NCBI GenBank assembly: GCA_903828035.1
Contig: CAIKKV010000009.1
Coordinates: 1 to 18,299, forward strand
Direction of reading: 5' to 3'
From: an uncultured bacterium
GTDB lineage: Bacteria > Verrucomicrobiota > Kiritimatiellia > CAIKKV01
Length of the DNA: 18,299 nucleotides
The translations under genes and the position numbers were made by a program. Positions 1-8,721 of this stretch are shown one piece after another. A model generated the notes under the pieces. It had not been told where the DNA came from. It did not search any database and saw only the letters and a list, made by a program, of their open reading frames with translations. The number at the start of each line of letters is the position of its first letter. The first letter of the stretch is position 1.

Positions 1-507
1 CCGCACCGGCACGGATTCGCCGGTCAGCAGCGATTCGTCGGCGCACAGGTTCACCGAGTAGCGCAAAATGGCGTCCGCGGGCACGCGGTCGCCCTCGACC
101 AGGATCACCAGGTCGCCGCGGGCCACCTCGCGCCCGGCGATCCGCCTCTGCCGGCCATCCCGGATGACCAGGGCGCGCGGGCTTGAAAGATCGCGCAGCG
201 CGTCCAGCGCCCGCTCGGTCCGCCGCTCCTGGACAATGGTGATGCCCATCACGACAAGCACGAAGCCCATCAGCATCAGCGCGTCCACCGCCTCGCCCAT
301 CAGGAGATAAAGCAGGCCGCACGCCACCAGCATCAGGAACATGGGCTCCCGCACGACGCCCCACGCGATGTGGAACACGCTGCGTTTGGCGGCGGAGGGG
401 ATCTCGTTGAATCCCTCGGCCTGGAGCCGCCCCTGCGCTTCGGCCTCCGAAAGACCGCTCGCCGTTCGCGGATCGAACGCCATCGACTTCGACACTTCCT
501 GTTTCAT
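1..507 (-). CDS. Cation-translocating P-type ATPase, N-terminal part (cut by window edge)
   Basis: The minus-strand reading frame from the ATG at 507 gives 169 residues and is still open at base 1, so the gene continues beyond the left edge. Residues 12-45 match the cation-ATPase N-terminal domain (a GLSEAEAQGRLQAEGFNEIP type segment). Two hydrophobic helices lie at about 56-70 and 74-92. The actuator domain begins around 95, includes GDLVILVEGDRVPADA (131-146) and reaches the family hallmark TGES at 162-165, the dephosphorylation loop. The phosphorylated Asp and the ATP site lie outside the window, so the transported ion (Ca2+, Mg2+ or another) cannot be told. The ribosome binding site is AAAGGTGG, about 5 bases before the ATG. 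The 5' leader contains an intrinsic terminator, annotated separately. Family assignment is firm; ion specificity is unknown. Confidence 0.9.
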   Translation of the reverse strand, partial: MKQEVSKSMAFDPRTASGLSEAEAQGRLQAEGFNEIPSAAKRSVFHIAWGVVREPMFLMLVACGLLYLLMGEAVDALMLMGFVLVVMGITIVQERRTERALDALRDLSSPRALVIRDGRQRRIAGREVARGDLVILVEGDRVPADAILRYSVNLCADESLLTGESVPVR

Positions 508-527
508 GAACCACCTTTGGGGTAGGT

Positions 528-558
528 AAAAAAAGCGACCCACAAAGTGTGGATCGCT
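528..558 (-). terminator. Intrinsic terminator / putative attenuator in the ATPase leader
   Basis: Read on the minus strand, bases 558-548 (AGCGATCCACA) pair with 544-534 (TGTGGGTCGCT) in an uninterrupted 11-bp stem with one G-U pair and a 3-base loop, followed directly by a run of seven U (bases 534-528). On the plus strand the same position is a C-A mismatch and the U-run is less regular, which supports the minus orientation. The hairpin ends only about 20 bases before the ATPase start codon, leaving no room for a promoter between them. It therefore either attenuates the ATPase transcript or ends a short RNA. Confidence 0.7.
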
Positions 559-588
559 TGAGGACTCTTTTTTGGAGAACGTCGTCTC

Positions 589-617
589 ACTATACAATCA
601 CGAACCCGGCCCGTCCA
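589..617 (-). promoter_or_regulatory. Candidate sigma70-type promoter for the P-type ATPase gene
   Basis: On the minus strand, TGGACG (-35, bases 617-612) and TATAGT (-10, bases 594-589) are separated by exactly 17 bases. This agrees with the consensus at 4/6 and 5/6 positions. Transcription would start near 582 and give a leader of about 75 bases containing the terminator hairpin at 528-558. Prediction by eye only. Confidence 0.45.
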
Positions 618-778
618 GCCTATATAGAGACGATTCCGGGTTTCGGGTTTGTGCGGGACTTGTTCATTGGATGGGCTGCTAGTCAGACTCGCTTCTCTTG
701 GCCGCCATACGCCTATCTCGCCATCCCGAGGGTTTCGCCTGTTCATTTTTCAACCCGAACCTCGCCTCCCTTTCCCGT

Positions 779-820
779 CTATTCCCTATTCACATCCGCC
801 ATTCGCCATCCGCTATCCTC
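779..820. repeat. Degenerate 7-base tandem repeat, six units
   Basis: Six contiguous heptamers follow the pattern YATYCNN: CTATTCC, CTATTCA, CATCCGC, CATTCGC, CATCCGC, TATCCTC. Similar words (CGCCTATCCG, TCTATCTGCTAT) recur at 1030-1095. This resembles the short tandem heptamer repeats known from some bacterial genomes. No coding function. Confidence 0.6.
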
Positions 821-857
821 CCTCCAGGCTCGGAATGAATAAAAGAAGCGATGTTCT

Positions 858-937
858 CACGCGGAGCCGCGGAGAACGCTGAGATGAAAGAACTGAAAAA
901 CGGATTTGTCTTCTCAGCATCTCCGCTCCTCCGCGTG
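858..937. repeat. Imperfect inverted repeat (CACGCGGAG family)
   Basis: The left arm at 858-884 starts CACGCGGAG and ends GCTGAGA. The right arm at 912-937 is its reverse complement apart from a few central mismatches. Matching blocks are CACGCGGAG, GCGGAGA and GCTGAGA. The 27-base spacer is AT-rich. It would fold into a stem of about 23 pairs. From general familiarity, words of this CGCGGAG type are dispersed in many copies in some high-GC genomes; copy number here is unknown. Confidence 0.65.
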
Positions 938-1110
938 GCATTCCGGGTTGAAGCCAAACAAAAACGGGATCAGGTCCGTCCTGTTTTCGCGAACTTCGCG
1001 TGTTTCGCAGTTTCCTCTTTTATCCAATCGCCTATCCGAACATCTGCTAAGCGCTTTACAAGATTTATCGCCGCCCACCCGTTCTATCTGCTATATATCC
1101 CATGTTCCAC

Positions 1111-1116
1111 AGGAGG
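1111..1116 (+). promoter_or_regulatory. Ribosome binding site that fixes the GTG start at 1122
   Basis: A perfect AGGAGG stands 5 bases before GTG 1122. It excludes the in-frame upstream ATG at 906, which would add 72 residues read from repeat DNA. Confidence 0.8.
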
Positions 1117-1121
1117 CGGTC

Positions 1122-2618
1122 GTGAATCCACTAACTCCAATGCTCAGCCTGCTCCTGGCCGCCGCGGCCCTGGGCGGCGAAAACGATTGGTTCGTCCCGC
1201 TCGGCCTCCCCCCCGTCGCCTCGCCCAAGCGCATCGCCGCCGGCGAAGCCGTGCCCCCCCTGCCCCTCCCCGCCACCCCCCTGCGCCGCTCCGAGCGCAA
1301 GCGCGAGCCCGCCCCGCCCAAGCTCGCCGGCAAGGTCGTCTGGGGCGAAAGCGCCTCCTACACCTACCCCAACGGCATGTCCGCCCCCGTGGCCGACTGG
1401 AACCTCTGCCCCGCCGACCTCCAGCAGCTCCTCCGCAAGGCCGGCGGCGTGCTCGCCCAGCCCTACTCCCTCGACACCGTCTCCCTCGCCACCTTCGACC
1501 CCGACCCCGTCGCCATGCCGCTCCTCTTCTTCAGCGGCGCGCGCACCCTGCGCGTGCCCGACGCCCAGCTCGCCAAGCTCCGCGACTACGTGCTCGCCGG
1601 AGGCACGCTCTTCTTCGACTCCGTGGCCGGCTCGCCCTACTTCACCGACTCCATCCGCACCGCCATGGCCAAGGTCTTCCCCGAATCCCCCTTCCGCGTC
1701 ATCCCCGCCGACCACCCCCTCTACCACATCGTCACCGACATCGACCGCGTCCGCTTCCCCCGCAACCGCTCCTCCGAGCAGCCCCGCCTCGAGGCCATCT
1801 ACATCGGCAGCCGCGCCGCCGTCATCCTCTCCCCCTTCGGCCTCGGCACCGGCTGGGACGACCACGACGTGCCCCTGCTCGAGCAGGCCGTCTTCTACGA
1901 CGCCAAGTCCTCCGCCCGCATCGGCGTCAACCTCATCGCCTACGTCATCGGCTACGCCGAGGCCGGCCGCGAGGAGGGCAAGCCCGAGCTCTTCGGCGCC
2001 CGCGACCAGCGCGACCCGACCGACGAGTTCGTCTTCGCCCAGATCCGCCACGACGGCGCCTGGAACGCCCACCCCGGCGCCGCCGCCGCCCTGCTCCGCC
2101 GCGTCCGCTCCGGCACCGCCGTGCGCGCCAGCCTCAAGCGCCTGCCGGTCGATCCGGGCAAGGACGACCTGAGCGGCACCCCCTTCCTGTTCCTCTCCGG
2201 TCTCGACGACTTCCGGTTCAGCGACGAGGCCTCCGCCGCCCTGCGCGGCTTCCTGGCCGGCTCCGGCACGCTGATCATCAACAACGGGCTGGGCCTCAAA
2301 ACCTTCGATATGGCCGTCCGCCGCGAGCTCAAGCGCATCCTGCCCGAAAGCCGCTTCGAGACGCTCGCGGCCGACCACCCCCTCTACCGCGCCGCCTTCA
2401 CGGTCGACACGCCCGGCCTCGCGCCCGGGGTCGCGGGCAAGTCCACTGTCCCTGTTTTAGAGGGAATCACCCTCAACGGCGACCTGCGGGTCATCTACAG
2501 CCCCTTCGACCTCGAGGCCGGCTGGCTCGGCTGCCCGTACCCCGCCGCCAAAACCATCGAACCCGCCGTGGCCATGCCGCTCGGCGTCAACCTGGTCCTT
2601 TACGCCATGACCCACTAG
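1122..2618 (+). CDS. Exported protein with two DUF4159 domains
   Basis: The start is GTG 1122, chosen because AGGAGG (1111-1116) lies 5 bases upstream and because translation from there begins with a signal peptide (MNPLTPMLSLLLAAAALGG). The frame stays open further upstream, but that part is repeat DNA. The 498-residue product contains two divergent copies of DUF4159, at about 70-285 and 301-498. Both have a buried strand ending FLFLSG or LLFFSG, a glycine pair in YVLAGGTLFF or FLAGSGTLII, the exact hexapeptide ADHPLY, a SPF.L..GW segment and a GVNL..Y C-terminal strand. DUF4159 is related to the class I glutamine amidotransferase-like fold, without a known activity. In this type of locus it often appears as a single domain near MoxR/vWA genes. 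The protein probably acts in the periplasm. Its role is unknown. Confidence 0.85.
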   Translation: MNPLTPMLSLLLAAAALGGENDWFVPLGLPPVASPKRIAAGEAVPPLPLPATPLRRSERKREPAPPKLAGKVVWGESASYTYPNGMSAPVADWNLCPADLQQLLRKAGGVLAQPYSLDTVSLATFDPDPVAMPLLFFSGARTLRVPDAQLAKLRDYVLAGGTLFFDSVAGSPYFTDSIRTAMAKVFPESPFRVIPADHPLYHIVTDIDRVRFPRNRSSEQPRLEAIYIGSRAAVILSPFGLGTGWDDHDVPLLEQAVFYDAKSSARIGVNLIAYVIGYAEAGREEGKPELFGARDQRDPTDEFVFAQIRHDGAWNAHPGAAAALLRRVRSGTAVRASLKRLPVDPGKDDLSGTPFLFLSGLDDFRFSDEASAALRGFLAGSGTLIINNGLGLKTFDMAVRRELKRILPESRFETLAADHPLYRAAFTVDTPGLAPGVAGKSTVPVLEGITLNGDLRVIYSPFDLEAGWLGCPYPAAKTIEPAVAMPLGVNLVLYAMTH

Positions 2619-2628
2619 GAAAACCGCC

Positions 2629-3650
<1,022 letters not shown>

Positions 3651-3654
<4 letters not shown>

Positions 3655-4526
3655 GCGCCTCCTCCCAGCGCCTGTCGCCGGAGATGGCCGAGCGGCTCAA
3701 GAGCTTCACCCTCAACGTGCGCCGCCCCGTGCAGGGGCCCCGGCAGGGCCTCCACCGCTCCCCCGCCTACGGCGCCTCGGTCGAGTTCGCCGAGTACCGC
3801 GAATACGCCCCCGGCGATCCGCCCGGCCTCATCGACTGGGCCGTCTACGCCCGCAGCGACCGCTACATGATCCGGCGCTACCAGGAGGAGACGAACCTGC
3901 GCGCCTGGGTGATGCTCGACACCTCCGAAAGCCTCGCCTTCCGCCAGGCCGGCCGCCTCAGCAAAATGGACTACGCCGCCACGCTCGCGGCCGGGCTCCT
4001 GCTGGTGCTCGTCAACCAGGGCGACTCCGCCGCCCTCGCCACCTTTGACCGCGACCTGCGCACCGTCCTGCCCGGCACCACGACCCACGACGGCCTGACC
4101 CGCCACCTGCAGGCGCTCGACGCCGTCAAGGCCGCGGGCCAGGGCGACATCGAGCGCGCGCTCCACTCGCTGGCCGACCGGCTCGAGTCGCGCAGCCTCG
4201 TCATCGTGATCTCCGATTTCCTCGAGCCGCCCGACAAGATCCTCCGCGGCCTCTGGCGGCTGCACCACGACCGCCACGCCGTCATGGTCCTCCACGTGCT
4301 GGACGGCGGCGAGCTGACGCTGGGCGCCGAGGGCGCCGCCGAGCTGCGCGAGCTGGAGACGGGCGCCCGCATGAGCCTGGAGACCGACTCCCTGCGAACC
4401 GACTACGCCCGCGAGGTGCAGCGCTACCTGGAAGAGATGCGCCTCGGCTGCGCCGCCTGCCTGGCGGACTATCATTTTGTCGACACCCGCCTTCCCGTAG
4501 AGGAGCACATCCTGAAACTGGCATGA
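3651..4526 (+). CDS. DUF58 domain protein with vWA-like fold
   Basis: GTG 3651 overlaps the MoxR stop (GTGA). The 291-residue product shows the DUF58 signature at about 34-80: [38 protein letters not shown] vWA fold follows, with the metal-binding motif DTSES at 90-94 and the second acidic strand LVIVISDF near 181-188. No membrane helices are visible, unlike many DUF58 proteins that begin with two, so this one is probably soluble or peripheral. MoxR-DUF58 pairs are a widespread conserved neighbour set; DUF58 is thought to be a direct client or adaptor of the MoxR ATPase. Upstream and downstream genes are translationally coupled. Confidence 0.92.
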
Positions 4527-6556
4527 GTCTTCTGGCCACCCATCCCGTGTTCTTCACCCTGCTGCCCCTGGCGCTCGCCCCGGTGCTGTTCCACCTCTTT
4601 TTCCGCATCCGCCGCCGGGCCGTGGCCTTCTCCACCTTCATGTTCTTCCAGCGCATCCACCCGCGGCTGAGCGAGCGGCGCAAGGTGCGCGACTGGCTGA
4701 TCCTCCTCCTGCGCGTTCTCGCCATCGCCCTGCTGCTCCTCGCGCTGGCCGGACTCCTCTGGACCTCCGGCGGCCGCGGCGGCCGCACCGCCGCCGTCAT
4801 CGTCCTGGACAATTCCGCCTCCATGTCGCGCCGCGCCGCCTCGGGCGAGACGCTGCTCGACGCCGCCAAGGCCGCCGCCTCCGCCGCGCTCGACACGCTG
4901 GATGCCGGCGACTCCGCCGCCCTGGTGACCACCGTGCGCGACCCGGCCGCGCCGGATGCCGGAACCCTGCGGCGGGACCGCGACCGCATAGCCGCCGCCC
5001 TCCGCGCCGTGCCGCCCACCGAGGCGGCGGGCCGCCCGGCGGATGCCCTGGGCCGCGCGCTCGAGCAGTTAAGCGGCGCCTCCGGAAGCCGGCGCGAAAT
5101 CCACGTCTTCACCGACCTCCAGGAAAACGAGTGGGCCGCCCCCTCCGCGCCCGCCGCCGCGCCCGCCGGGCTCACCGTCCGCTTCCACCGCCTGCCCGCC
5201 GCCGCCGCGCCCGCCAATGTCACCCTGCTCGGCGTGGAGCGCCCCGCCATGCGGCTGCTGGCCTCGCGCCGCATTCCGCTGACCGCGCGGCTGAAGGCGT
5301 GGGATCAGCCGGCGTCTCTCCTGCTCAACTGGGTCGACCCGGCCGGCCGGCCCGGCGCCCTCGAGGTGCGGCTGGCGGCCGGCGAGGAAAAGGCGGTTTC
5401 CTTCTCCGTGGGGGCCCAGTTGCCCGGCTCCGCCGCCGCGCCCGTCTGGATCAGCGGCGACGAGTTCGAGCCCGATAACCGCGCCCTGGCGGCCCTCGAT
5501 GTCTGGCCCCGGCAAACGGTCCTGTTCCTTGGCGCCCGTCCCTCTTTTGGTTTTCTTCCCGCCGCCCTGGCGCCCGGCGGCAATTCCGCCCTCTCCGGCC
5601 TGGAGCCCGTCTTCGCCGAACCGGCGGAGGCCGCCGCCGCCCTGGATCGCCACGCGCCGCTGCTGACCGTTATTCCCTGGAACCGGCTGCCGCCGGCCGG
5701 CCCCGCCGCGGAGGCCCTCCTCCGGAACATCACGGCTGGAGGGCGGCTTTTGGTCGTGCCCGATGCCGGCAGCGCCCCCGACCCGACGGCCGTTCCGGAG
5801 TGGCTCGGCGCGAAGCCCGGCCCCCGGGAGACGCCGAAGGAGCCGCTTAGCCTGATCCCCCTGGACAAGGAGGCCCCTCTCTTTGCCAGCCTGCGCGACC
5901 CGGACGGCCGCATCCGGCTCCGCCAGATCCGGGTCTCGCAATTCCTTCCGCTCGAAACAGGGACAAACGCCACCGCCCTCCTGGGGCTCGAGGACGGCCG
6001 GCCTCTGCTGACGCAGCAGAGCCGCGGCAGCGGCCGCATCTATGCCAGCGGCCTCGCCCTGAGCGGCGCGTGGAGCACCCTGCCCCTGAAGCCCGCGTTC
6101 CTGGCGCTCGCCCAGCAACTGGCGCTGGAAGGCGCGACCTCCAGCGCCGCCATGACGCCCCTGCAGGCGGGCGACCCCATCCCCGCCCCTCCGGCCGGCA
6201 CGGTGCGACTCCGGTCGGAAACAGCGCCGCCCGTGGAGTGGAAGGGCGACTCCGCCCGGTTGCCCGTCCCCTCCCGAAGCGGAATCTGGTCGCTGGAAAG
6301 TTCCGCCGGCACCTTCCGCTACGCCGTTTCCGCCAGCCCGGGTGAAGGCCGTTTCACGACCCTTTCCGGCAACGGGGTTCCCGCCGCACTGGGCCTTCCC
6401 CATACGGTCGAAACCGCCGGATCGGCATCGGCCGTGGCGGAGCGCATCCGGCGGGACCGGCGGGGCGCGCGCCTCTTTCATCCGCTATTGATCGCCTGCC
6501 TGGTCGCCCTGCTGGCCGAAAGCCTGCTGGCCAACCCGCGCATGGGAGGAAGCTGA
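4523..6556 (+). CDS. BatA-like membrane vWA protein
   Basis: The 677-residue protein begins with the BatA-type N-terminal double-helix domain (membrane helices at about 8-27 and 58-80, with the conserved [10 protein letters not shown] segment between them). A vWA domain follows from about 90 with an intact metal site DNSAS (96-100) and a later FTDLQENEW strand (near 195-203). The middle and C-terminal parts are extended, with beta-rich and GATase-like character. One more hydrophobic helix lies at about 653-670. The topology suggests that the vWA part is anchored at the inner membrane. ATG 4523 overlaps the DUF58 stop (ATGA). Bat (Bacteroides aerotolerance) naming is by homology only; no role in aerotolerance is shown here. 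Confidence 0.9.
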   Translation: MSLLATHPVFFTLLPLALAPVLFHLFFRIRRRAVAFSTFMFFQRIHPRLSERRKVRDWLILLLRVLAIALLLLALAGLLWTSGGRGGRTAAVIVLDNSASMSRRAASGETLLDAAKAAASAALDTLDAGDSAALVTTVRDPAAPDAGTLRRDRDRIAAALRAVPPTEAAGRPADALGRALEQLSGASGSRREIHVFTDLQENEWAAPSAPAAAPAGLTVRFHRLPAAAAPANVTLLGVERPAMRLLASRRIPLTARLKAWDQPASLLLNWVDPAGRPGALEVRLAAGEEKAVSFSVGAQLPGSAAAPVWISGDEFEPDNRALAALDVWPRQTVLFLGARPSFGFLPAALAPGGNSALSGLEPVFAEPAEAAAALDRHAPLLTVIPWNRLPPAGPAAEALLRNITAGGRLLVVPDAGSAPDPTAVPEWLGAKPGPRETPKEPLSLIPLDKEAPLFASLRDPDGRIRLRQIRVSQFLPLETGTNATALLGLEDGRPLLTQQSRGSGRIYASGLALSGAWSTLPLKPAFLALAQQLALEGATSSAAMTPLQAGDPIPAPPAGTVRLRSETAPPVEWKGDSARLPVPSRSGIWSLESSAGTFRYAVSASPGEGRFTTLSGNGVPAALGLPHTVETAGSASAVAERIRRDRRGARLFHPLLIACLVALLAESLLANPRMGGS

Positions 6557-6558
6557 TC

Positions 6559-8721
6559 ATGCTGGTCTGGCCCTCCACCTTGCATCCCGTTGCCTACGCG
6601 GCGCTCACCCTCGCCGCGGCGGGCGGCGGCATTCTCCTCTGGCGCCGGTTGCGGGAGCGGTTCTCCGCCCCGCAGGCCGTCGCCCTGCTCATCCCCAAGG
6701 TCGTCGCTCTCGCCTGCGTCCTGCTGGCCCTCGCCGAGCCCGTGTGGCGGAAGGAGACGACGCCCGCCTCCGGGTCGCGCGTGCTCGTCGCCGTCGACGC
6801 CTCCGCCTCCATGGGCATCGCGGACGGCGCCCAATCCCGCTACGCGCGGGCCCTGGCCATCCGGGACGAGCTGAAAGCGGCCCTGCCGGCCGGCTGCTCC
6901 CTGGACGTGCGGGCCTTCGACACCGCTTTCCGCCCGATCGCGCAGGCGCCCGCTTCCGGGGCCGGCACCGATCTGGCCGGCTGCCTGCGGACGCTGGCGG
7001 CGGAAGGCGATCCGCCGGCCGCGGTCGTTCTGCTGACCGACGGCGGGGATGAATCGGTGGAAGGCTTGCCCCTGCCCGCCGCCCCGCTGTTTGTTGTCGG
7101 GCTGGGAACAGACTCGGCCAAGCCCGATGTGTCCATCGAGGAGGTGCAGGCGCCGGCCGAGGCGGAGGCGGGCGTCAATTTCGACCTGACCGTCGATCTG
7201 CGCGCGCGCGGCGTCTCCAAGGGGCTGGGCAAGCTGCCGGTCGTGCTGGCCGAAGAAACTCCCGATGGCCGGCGCAAGCTGGCGGAGCGGACGGTTGACC
7301 TTTCGCGCGGCCGCGCCCGGGTGGTCTTCCCCGTCAAGGCCCCGGCGTCCGGCATCATGAACCTCCTGGTCACCACCGCCATCCTGCCCGGGGAGCGGTC
7401 GGCGCTCAACAACAGCCGGCCCGTCATGGTGCCGGTGCGGCGGCGCGCCCTTCACATCCTGTTCTTCACGCGCGAGCTGGGGCTCGACTTCAAGCTGCTG
7501 CGCCAGGAGCTGGGGCGCGACCCGGGCCTCACGCTGACCGCGCTCTACCGGACCCTGGGCGAGCGCTTCACGCTCCAGGGCGAGCGGCTGCCGGGCGACG
7601 AGGAGCTGGAGGGCGGCTTCCCGGACAACCCGCGAACGCTGGCGCTCTACTCGTGCGTCATCCTCGGCGCCTTCCCGGCGGCCGACTGGACGCCCGCCGG
7701 CCTGGCGGCCCTGGTCGCCTACGTGGAAAACGGCGGCTCGGTGCTGTTTCTAGGTGGGGAACAAGCGTTCGGCGCGGGCGGCTACGCGGCCACGCCGGCC
7801 GCCCCGCTGCTGCCGTGGGCCGTGCGGGCGGACGAGCCGCCGCTCCAGACCGGCCGCTTCCCCGTGTCGATCCCGCGCGAGGGCGCCGCCCACCCGGTGG
7901 TGGCCGGCCTCGAGCCCCTGCTGGCCCAGGAGCGCGATATCAGCGTGGAGAGCCTCAACCGCCCGGGCCCGCTGCGGCCCGCGGCCGAGGCGCTGCTGAC
8001 GGCCACGGCGGGCGACGCCCCGGTCGCCCTGCTGGCCGTGCAGCCCTACGGCAAGGGGCGCACTGGCGCCCTGGCCTCCAACACGCTGTGGAAGTGGGCG
8101 CGACGCTCCAAGCCGCTGGGCGACGCCTACGGCCTGCTGCTGCGCCAGTGGGTCCGCTGGGCGGCGGGCGAGTCGGACGGCGGCCGCCTGATCGCCGTGC
8201 GCTGGGACCGCGACCGCTACCGGCCCGGCGAGGAGGCGACCGCCGTGATCACCCTGGCGGGCAAGGAGACGGAGGGCGCGACGGTCACCGCGACCGTGGC
8301 CGGCCCCGGCGGGCGCACCGATTCGCTGCCCGTGGAGCCGCAGGCCGGCGCCCGCGACGCCTACCGGCTCCGCGTGCCCTTCCAGGGGCGCGGGCTCTAC
8401 ACGGTGACCCTCGCCGCCGCGCGCAGCGGCGTGGTGCTGGAGACGGTTTCCAAGGCATGGCCGGTGATGCCCTTCCTGCCCGAAGGCGCGCGGCTAAGCC
8501 CCGACGAAGCCTGGCTGGAGCGCCTCGCGGCGCGCGGCGGCGGGGCCTATGCGCCGGACGCAAATGCGCACGCGCTCGTGGCGCGGGTGCGGCAGGCCGC
8601 CGCCGGCCATTCCGTCACGCTCGAGCTGCCGATCGCCCAGACCGGCCCCTGGCTCGCTCTGGTCTTCTTCGCGGCCCTGGCCACCGAGTGGATCCTGCGC
8701 AGGAGGTTGAACCTCATATGA
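6559..8721 (+). CDS. Membrane vWA protein with glutamine-amidotransferase-like domain
   Basis: ATG 6559 follows the previous stop by 2 bases, with GGGAGGA 8 bases upstream. The 720-residue product has membrane helices at about 9-27 and 38-60, then a vWA domain with metal site DASAS (80-84) and the strand VVLLTDGGDES near 155-165. A central domain at about 295-500 has features of the class I glutamine-amidotransferase-like fold (strand ILFFTRELGLDF; YVENGGSVLFLGGEQAFG at about 392-409). A beta-sandwich-like part follows, and a final helix lies at about 692-710. No catalytic Cys nucleophile motif of a true amidotransferase is seen. Similar long vWA proteins accompany MoxR operons in planctomycetes and verrucomicrobia. 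It probably works with the BatA-like protein as a paired membrane complex. Confidence 0.88.
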   Translation: MLVWPSTLHPVAYAALTLAAAGGGILLWRRLRERFSAPQAVALLIPKVVALACVLLALAEPVWRKETTPASGSRVLVAVDASASMGIADGAQSRYARALAIRDELKAALPAGCSLDVRAFDTAFRPIAQAPASGAGTDLAGCLRTLAAEGDPPAAVVLLTDGGDESVEGLPLPAAPLFVVGLGTDSAKPDVSIEEVQAPAEAEAGVNFDLTVDLRARGVSKGLGKLPVVLAEETPDGRRKLAERTVDLSRGRARVVFPVKAPASGIMNLLVTTAILPGERSALNNSRPVMVPVRRRALHILFFTRELGLDFKLLRQELGRDPGLTLTALYRTLGERFTLQGERLPGDEELEGGFPDNPRTLALYSCVILGAFPAADWTPAGLAALVAYVENGGSVLFLGGEQAFGAGGYAATPAAPLLPWAVRADEPPLQTGRFPVSIPREGAAHPVVAGLEPLLAQERDISVESLNRPGPLRPAAEALLTATAGDAPVALLAVQPYGKGRTGALASNTLWKWARRSKPLGDAYGLLLRQWVRWAAGESDGGRLIAVRWDRDRYRPGEEATAVITLAGKETEGATVTATVAGPGGRTDSLPVEPQAGARDAYRLRVPFQGRGLYTVTLAAARSGVVLETVSKAWPVMPFLPEGARLSPDEAWLERLAARGGGAYAPDANAHALVARVRQAAAGHSVTLELPIAQTGPWLALVFFAALATEWILRRRLNLI

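Larger units (their letters stand above)
508..1121. other. Gene-free region: repeat mosaic between divergent genes
   Basis: These 614 bases separate the minus-strand ATPase from the plus-strand operon. Composition is visibly less GC-rich than the flanking genes. Short open frames here show no ribosome binding sites or recognisable protein sequence and are not annotated. The region holds the ATPase promoter and terminator (528-617), a degenerate 7-base tandem repeat (779-820) and an imperfect inverted repeat (858-937). A further stretch near 985-1015 is rich in TTCGCG/TTCGCA words. I could not find a convincing promoter for the downstream operon. Confidence 0.7.

Noticed and set aside
504..882. 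Several short open frames (about 77-97 residues) before the operon
   Set aside because: They are read through repeats and the ATPase leader, have no ribosome binding site, and do not resemble proteins.
1131..2378. 415-residue minus-strand open frame opposite the DUF4159 gene
   Set aside because: Composition is Gly/Ala/Glu/Val only, with no domain-like sequence. It is the mirror of C-ending codons in the true gene, and has no ribosome binding site.
5069..6481. 470-residue minus-strand frame opposite the BatA-like gene
   Set aside because: Gly/Arg-rich shadow of a high-GC gene without recognisable motifs or a start signal.
7653..8717. Upstream extension of the sixth operon gene to a start at 7653
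   Set aside because: It lies wholly inside the vWA/GATase gene in another frame. The coupled ATG at 8718 with AGGAGG upstream is far better.
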